NCBI GenBank assembly: GCA_964632995.1 | Contig: CAZWDL010000148.1 | Coordinates: 1 to 15,784 of the forward strand | DNA from: CAZWDL01 sp964632995 | GTDB taxonomy: Bacteria > Bacteroidota > Bacteroidia > Chitinophagales > Saprospiraceae | Direction of reading: 5' to 3' | Length of the DNA: 15,784 bases | Shown here: piece by piece, positions 13,554 to 15,784 of the stretch | How positions within the stretch are numbered: the stretch's first letter is position 1 | How the letters are laid out: every line of letters begins with the position of its first letter | Made by a program: the position numbers and the translations under genes | The notes under the pieces: generated by a model | The model's database searches: none | What the model saw: only the letters and a program-made list of their open reading frames with translations | What the model was told of the DNA's origin: nothing

Positions 13554-13652
13554 ACTCAATAGCGAATTATCCATCACCGGCATTGCAGATAAGATTAACT
13601 TTTTTTATCTTCCTTACCAGCCCAATTGATCAACAGATTCCTACCCGTTGAA

Positions 13653-13764
13653 CATGTCGCTAGCCTCACGACTTGTAATTTAAAACTTTCCCCGTCCGGC
13701 GGGTACATACCACTGATGTACAGCACAAGTAGCGTTAGCAAATTCACCCGGTCAGCTGACATGT
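13653..13764. repeat. Structured repeat-like element upstream of the molybdenum hydroxylase genes
   Basis: Nested inverted repeats lie here. GCTAGC (13659-13664) faces GTTAGC (13734-13739), and ACTTGT (13671-13676) faces ACAAGT (13725-13730). Inside these, CCCG/CGGG (13691-13703) and GTACAT/ATGTAC (13703-13721) form two further stems, and ACATGT copies flank the whole (13653, 13759). Open frames cross it on both strands but look non-coding. It may be a mobile palindromic repeat or a long regulatory leader. Confidence 0.45.
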
Positions 13765-13802
13765 GCTGCCTTCGCCGGGCACTCTGGTTCATTCCGTTGC
13801 CC

Positions 13803-13812
13803 GGGGGGGGGG
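13803..13812 (+). repeat. Run of ten G
   Basis: CCC followed by ten consecutive G lies 47 bp upstream of the ATG of the 2Fe-2S subunit gene. Such tracts are prone to slipped-strand length change and to sequencing error. The frame of the downstream gene is open through this tract back to 13626, so a longer N-terminus read through it cannot be fully excluded. Confidence 0.85.
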
Positions 13813-13859
13813 ACGGCGGCGCCCTGATATCCGATACTATCAAACCTAAACCTGATACT

Positions 13860-14327
13860 ATGGCATCCTTCTCATTAAATGTAAACGGAAAGACCCGCCA
13901 GGTCGACGTCGATCCGGATACCCCTTTATTGTGGGTACTGCGCGATAATCTGGGCCTGGTCGGAACAAAATACGGCTGCGGAATAGCCCAGTGCGGCACC
14001 TGTACCGTACATCTTAACGGCGCTCCGGTGCGCTCTTGCACCCTGCCGGTTTCCTCTGTCGGCAGTGGGGAAGTCGCGACTATAGAGGGCTTGTCGGAAA
14101 ACGGCGACCACCCCGTGCAACTGGCCTGGAAAGAAGCCGACACACCACAGTGCGGCTACTGCCAGCCCGGACAGATCATGCAGGCCGTGGCGCTGTTGCG
14201 CAACATCCCTAATCCTACGGACGAGGACATCAACAACTCTATGTCCAGCGTGCTCTGCCGTTGCGGCACCTATGCACGCATCAGAAAAGCCATTCATTTA
14301 GCAGCAGAAAAAGGAGGTAACCTATGA
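13860..14327 (+). CDS. Molybdenum hydroxylase small subunit, two [2Fe-2S] clusters (IorA-like)
   Basis: A 155-residue electron-transfer subunit of the xanthine-oxidase family, closest in layout to isoquinoline 1-oxidoreductase alpha subunits. The plant-ferredoxin-like cluster is bound by Cys40, Cys45, Cys48 and Cys60 (YGCGIAQCGTCTV...RSC). The second cluster is bound by Cys98, Cys101, Cys133 and Cys135 (CGYCQPGQ...CRCGTY). All eight ligands are present. ATG 13860 gives the normal start MASFSLNVNGK; the frame is open back to 13626, but that stretch does not look like protein. It passes electrons from the Mo site to an external acceptor. It has no export signal, so it would be carried out with the Tat-signalled large subunit. 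Its TGA overlaps the next ATG (ATGA), and a strong AAGGAGG lies in its last codons. Confidence 0.94.
   Translation: MASFSLNVNGKTRQVDVDPDTPLLWVLRDNLGLVGTKYGCGIAQCGTCTVHLNGAPVRSCTLPVSSVGSGEVATIEGLSENGDHPVQLAWKEADTPQCGYCQPGQIMQAVALLRNIPNPTDEDINNSMSSVLCRCGTYARIRKAIHLAAEKGGNL
14311..14317 (+). promoter_or_regulatory. Strong Shine-Dalgarno for the large subunit
   Basis: AAGGAGG ends 6 nt before the ATG at 14324 and lies inside the end of the small-subunit gene. A perfect Shine-Dalgarno is unusual in this phylum. With the ATGA stop/start overlap it indicates tight translational coupling of the two subunits. Confidence 0.75.
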
Positions 14328-15784
14328 AACAACCAGATAATGCGCTCGACCGCCGTTCATTTCTCAAAATATCCACCCTCGCCGGTGGCGGCCTACTCAT
14401 CGGTATCAACTGGATGACGGCCTGTCAACCCGAAGGCGCCGGCGCCGGCGTCGACCGGGCAGCCGCAGCCGCAGCCGACTTTGTTGACATGAACGCCCAT
14501 ATCAAAATCGCCGATAACGGCTGGATTACCCTGATGTCGCCCAATCCTGAACTCGGACAGGGCGTCAAAACCTCTATGCCCCTGATCGTCGCTGAGGAAC
14601 TCGACGCCGACTGGGACCGGGTGCTGGTCGAACAGGCCCCGCTTAATACCGACGCCTACGAACGACAGGTTGCCGGCGGCAGCTATTCTATCCGCAGCAC
14701 CTGGGACGCACTGCGCCAGGCCGGCGCCACCGTCCGCAAAATGATGATCGACGCCGCCGCGGAGCGCTGGGAGGTCGACGCCGCCCAGTGCAGCACCGAC
14801 GAATCCGAAGTCATCCATCCCGATGGCGAGCAAACGATCGGCTATGGCGAACTGCTACCCGATATAGCCAATATGGAAGTGCCCGAAGAAGTCACCCTCA
14901 AAGAACCGGAGGAATACAAGCTCCTCGGCACCTGGATCCCCAGTGTCGACAGCCAGGAGATCGTCATCGGCGCCCCCATTTTCGGCAGCGACACCCGCCG
15001 TGAAGGCATGCTCTACGCCATGGTAGTCCGCCCGCCGGCCTTCGGCCAGACACTAGGATCGGTTGACGATTCGGCCGCTAAAAATACGCCCGGGGTGAAG
15101 GACGTCGTCACCTTCGATAATAAAGTCGCCGTCCTCGCCGAATCGACCTGGCAGGCCAAGAAAGGCCGCGATGCCCTGCGTATCCAGTGGAAAAATCCTG
15201 AAAAGCTCGACAACACCAGCGAACACTTCGAGCGCTTCCGCGAGCTGGTCGCCCGGGCGCCCGATGAACCCAAGCGCAAGAACGGGAACGCCGAACAGGC
15301 GCTGGCAGGCGCCGCTACCATCATCGAAGGTGTTTACGAAGCGCCCTTTCTGCCTCATAACCCGATGGAGCCGATGAACTTCTTCGCCCATGTCCGGGAG
15401 GACAGTGTAGAACTCTTCGGCCCCACCCAGACGCCCGCCCGCGCCCGCAGAGACGTCTCGGAAAAGCTCGGCATTCCCGAAGCCAAAATCGAGGTGATGA
15501 TGCCGAACCAGGGCGGTGGCTTCGGCCGGCGCCTCTACACCGATTTTGCGCTGGATGCCGCAGTGGTCTCCCAGATGGCCAATGCCCCGGTCAACGTCAT
15601 CTGGACCCGCGAAGACGACATGACCGCGGGTATCTACCGGCCGGCAGGGCTCTACAGCTACCGCGCCGGACTCAACGAACAGGGCGAGCTGATCGCCTGG
15701 CACCTGCGCGCCGCCGCCGCCAATACCGGCAACGGCACCCTCCCCAATAACTTCCCCGCCGGCGCCGGCCCAATTTCCAGGTGG
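14324..15784 (+). CDS. Molybdenum hydroxylase large subunit, molybdopterin-binding, Tat-exported (IorB-like), 3' end outside window
   Basis: The first 487 codons of a xanthine-oxidase-family catalytic subunit that usually has about 700-750 residues. The N-terminus is a twin-arginine signal (DRRSFLK, Arg10-Arg11, then a Gly/Leu-rich core) ending in WMTACQ, so Tat export with possible lipidation at Cys34 is expected, followed by an Ala-rich linker. Molybdopterin-binding landmarks are SPNPELGQGVKTS (72-84), AGGSYSIRSTWDALRQAGA (117-135) and NQGGGFGRR (395-403). The enzyme hydroxylates an N-heteroaromatic or aldehyde substrate using water; the substrate is unknown. The last bases shift frame relative to the family: FPAGAGP is followed by ISRW, while the next frame reads PNFQV, the normal continuation. 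This suggests a 1-nt deletion near 15767-15768 or a sequence error. Confidence 0.92.
   Translation, partial: MKQPDNALDRRSFLKISTLAGGGLLIGINWMTACQPEGAGAGVDRAAAAAADFVDMNAHIKIADNGWITLMSPNPELGQGVKTSMPLIVAEELDADWDRVLVEQAPLNTDAYERQVAGGSYSIRSTWDALRQAGATVRKMMIDAAAERWEVDAAQCSTDESEVIHPDGEQTIGYGELLPDIANMEVPEEVTLKEPEEYKLLGTWIPSVDSQEIVIGAPIFGSDTRREGMLYAMVVRPPAFGQTLGSVDDSAAKNTPGVKDVVTFDNKVAVLAESTWQAKKGRDALRIQWKNPEKLDNTSEHFERFRELVARAPDEPKRKNGNAEQALAGAATIIEGVYEAPFLPHNPMEPMNFFAHVREDSVELFGPTQTPARARRDVSEKLGIPEAKIEVMMPNQGGGFGRRLYTDFALDAAVVSQMANAPVNVIWTREDDMTAGIYRPAGLYSYRAGLNEQGELIAWHLRAAAANTGNGTLPNNFPAGAGPISRW

Noticed and set aside
13626..13859. N-terminal extension of the 2Fe-2S subunit
   Set aside because: The frame is open, but the translated part has no family similarity, runs through the G10 tract and inverted repeats, and the family starts at the ATG at 13860.
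13595..14143. 182-codon minus-strand ORF opposite the 2Fe-2S subunit gene
   Set aside because: It overlaps the well-supported 2Fe-2S gene in antisense and the structured repeat element, and shows no domain. It is a shadow frame.

Overview
The window looks like a chromosomal segment of a free-living, probably marine or saline, Bacteroidota bacterium. The pointers are perfect -7 boxes of the type TAnnTTTG (best example TTTG-N20-TATATTTG near 13338-13369), few Shine-Dalgarno sequences, many small Bacteroidota-type conserved proteins (CsbD, DUF4142 lipoprotein, Tic20/DUF4870-like protein) and mid-range G+C. Assignment below phylum is not supported by anything I can see.

Region 1 (1-7366) is mostly on the minus strand and has a stress/housekeeping flavour. 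In transcription order it holds an aldo/keto reductase, a small secreted beta-rich protein, a DUF4142 lipoprotein, a DUF3185-like two-helix membrane protein, a broken mscS mechanosensitive channel gene, a succinate-semialdehyde dehydrogenase, a small GNAT, a DJ-1/PfpI protein and CsbD. A 14-bp perfect hairpin separates CsbD from a convergent plus-strand membrane protein (788-1135). A transthyretin/C2-like hypothetical protein lies at the left edge. The mscS copy has three independent lesions: one frameshift and two in-frame stops.

Region 2 (7367-8263) carries moaE (molybdopterin synthase large subunit) on the plus strand. It is flanked by two inverted-repeat structures. The second (7932-8127) is a MITE-like, multi-level imperfect hairpin whose terminal repeat supplies the moaE stop codon; a third copy of that end lies 33 bp beyond.

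Region 3 (8264-10718, minus) is a thiol/sulfane-sulfur group: two thioredoxins and an MBL-fold persulfide-dioxygenase-like protein with two rhodanese domains. An intrinsic terminator separates trxA from the MBL gene, and a 16-bp operator-like palindrome sits 40 bp upstream of the MBL start.

Region 4 (10881-12875) has a lipoprotein version of an AGE-family sugar epimerase, convergent with an unrecognised four-helix membrane protein.

Region 5 (12876-13859) has no convincing protein gene but is the most interesting part. It holds a long hairpin, an A+T-rich stretch, and a self-contained transcription unit with a near-ideal promoter, two hairpins with identical AAAG loops, three CCCATGAA repeats and a strong intrinsic terminator. 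This is a candidate small RNA of about 175 nt that I do not recognise. It is followed by a second structured repeat-like element and a G10 tract.

Region 6 (13860-15784) encodes a Tat-exported molybdenum hydroxylase of the isoquinoline 1-oxidoreductase type: a 2Fe-2S subunit coupled by an ATGA overlap to a molybdopterin-binding subunit that runs off the window. The cofactor gene moaE 6 kb away fits with this enzyme. The last 17 bases of the window suggest a frameshift in the large subunit.
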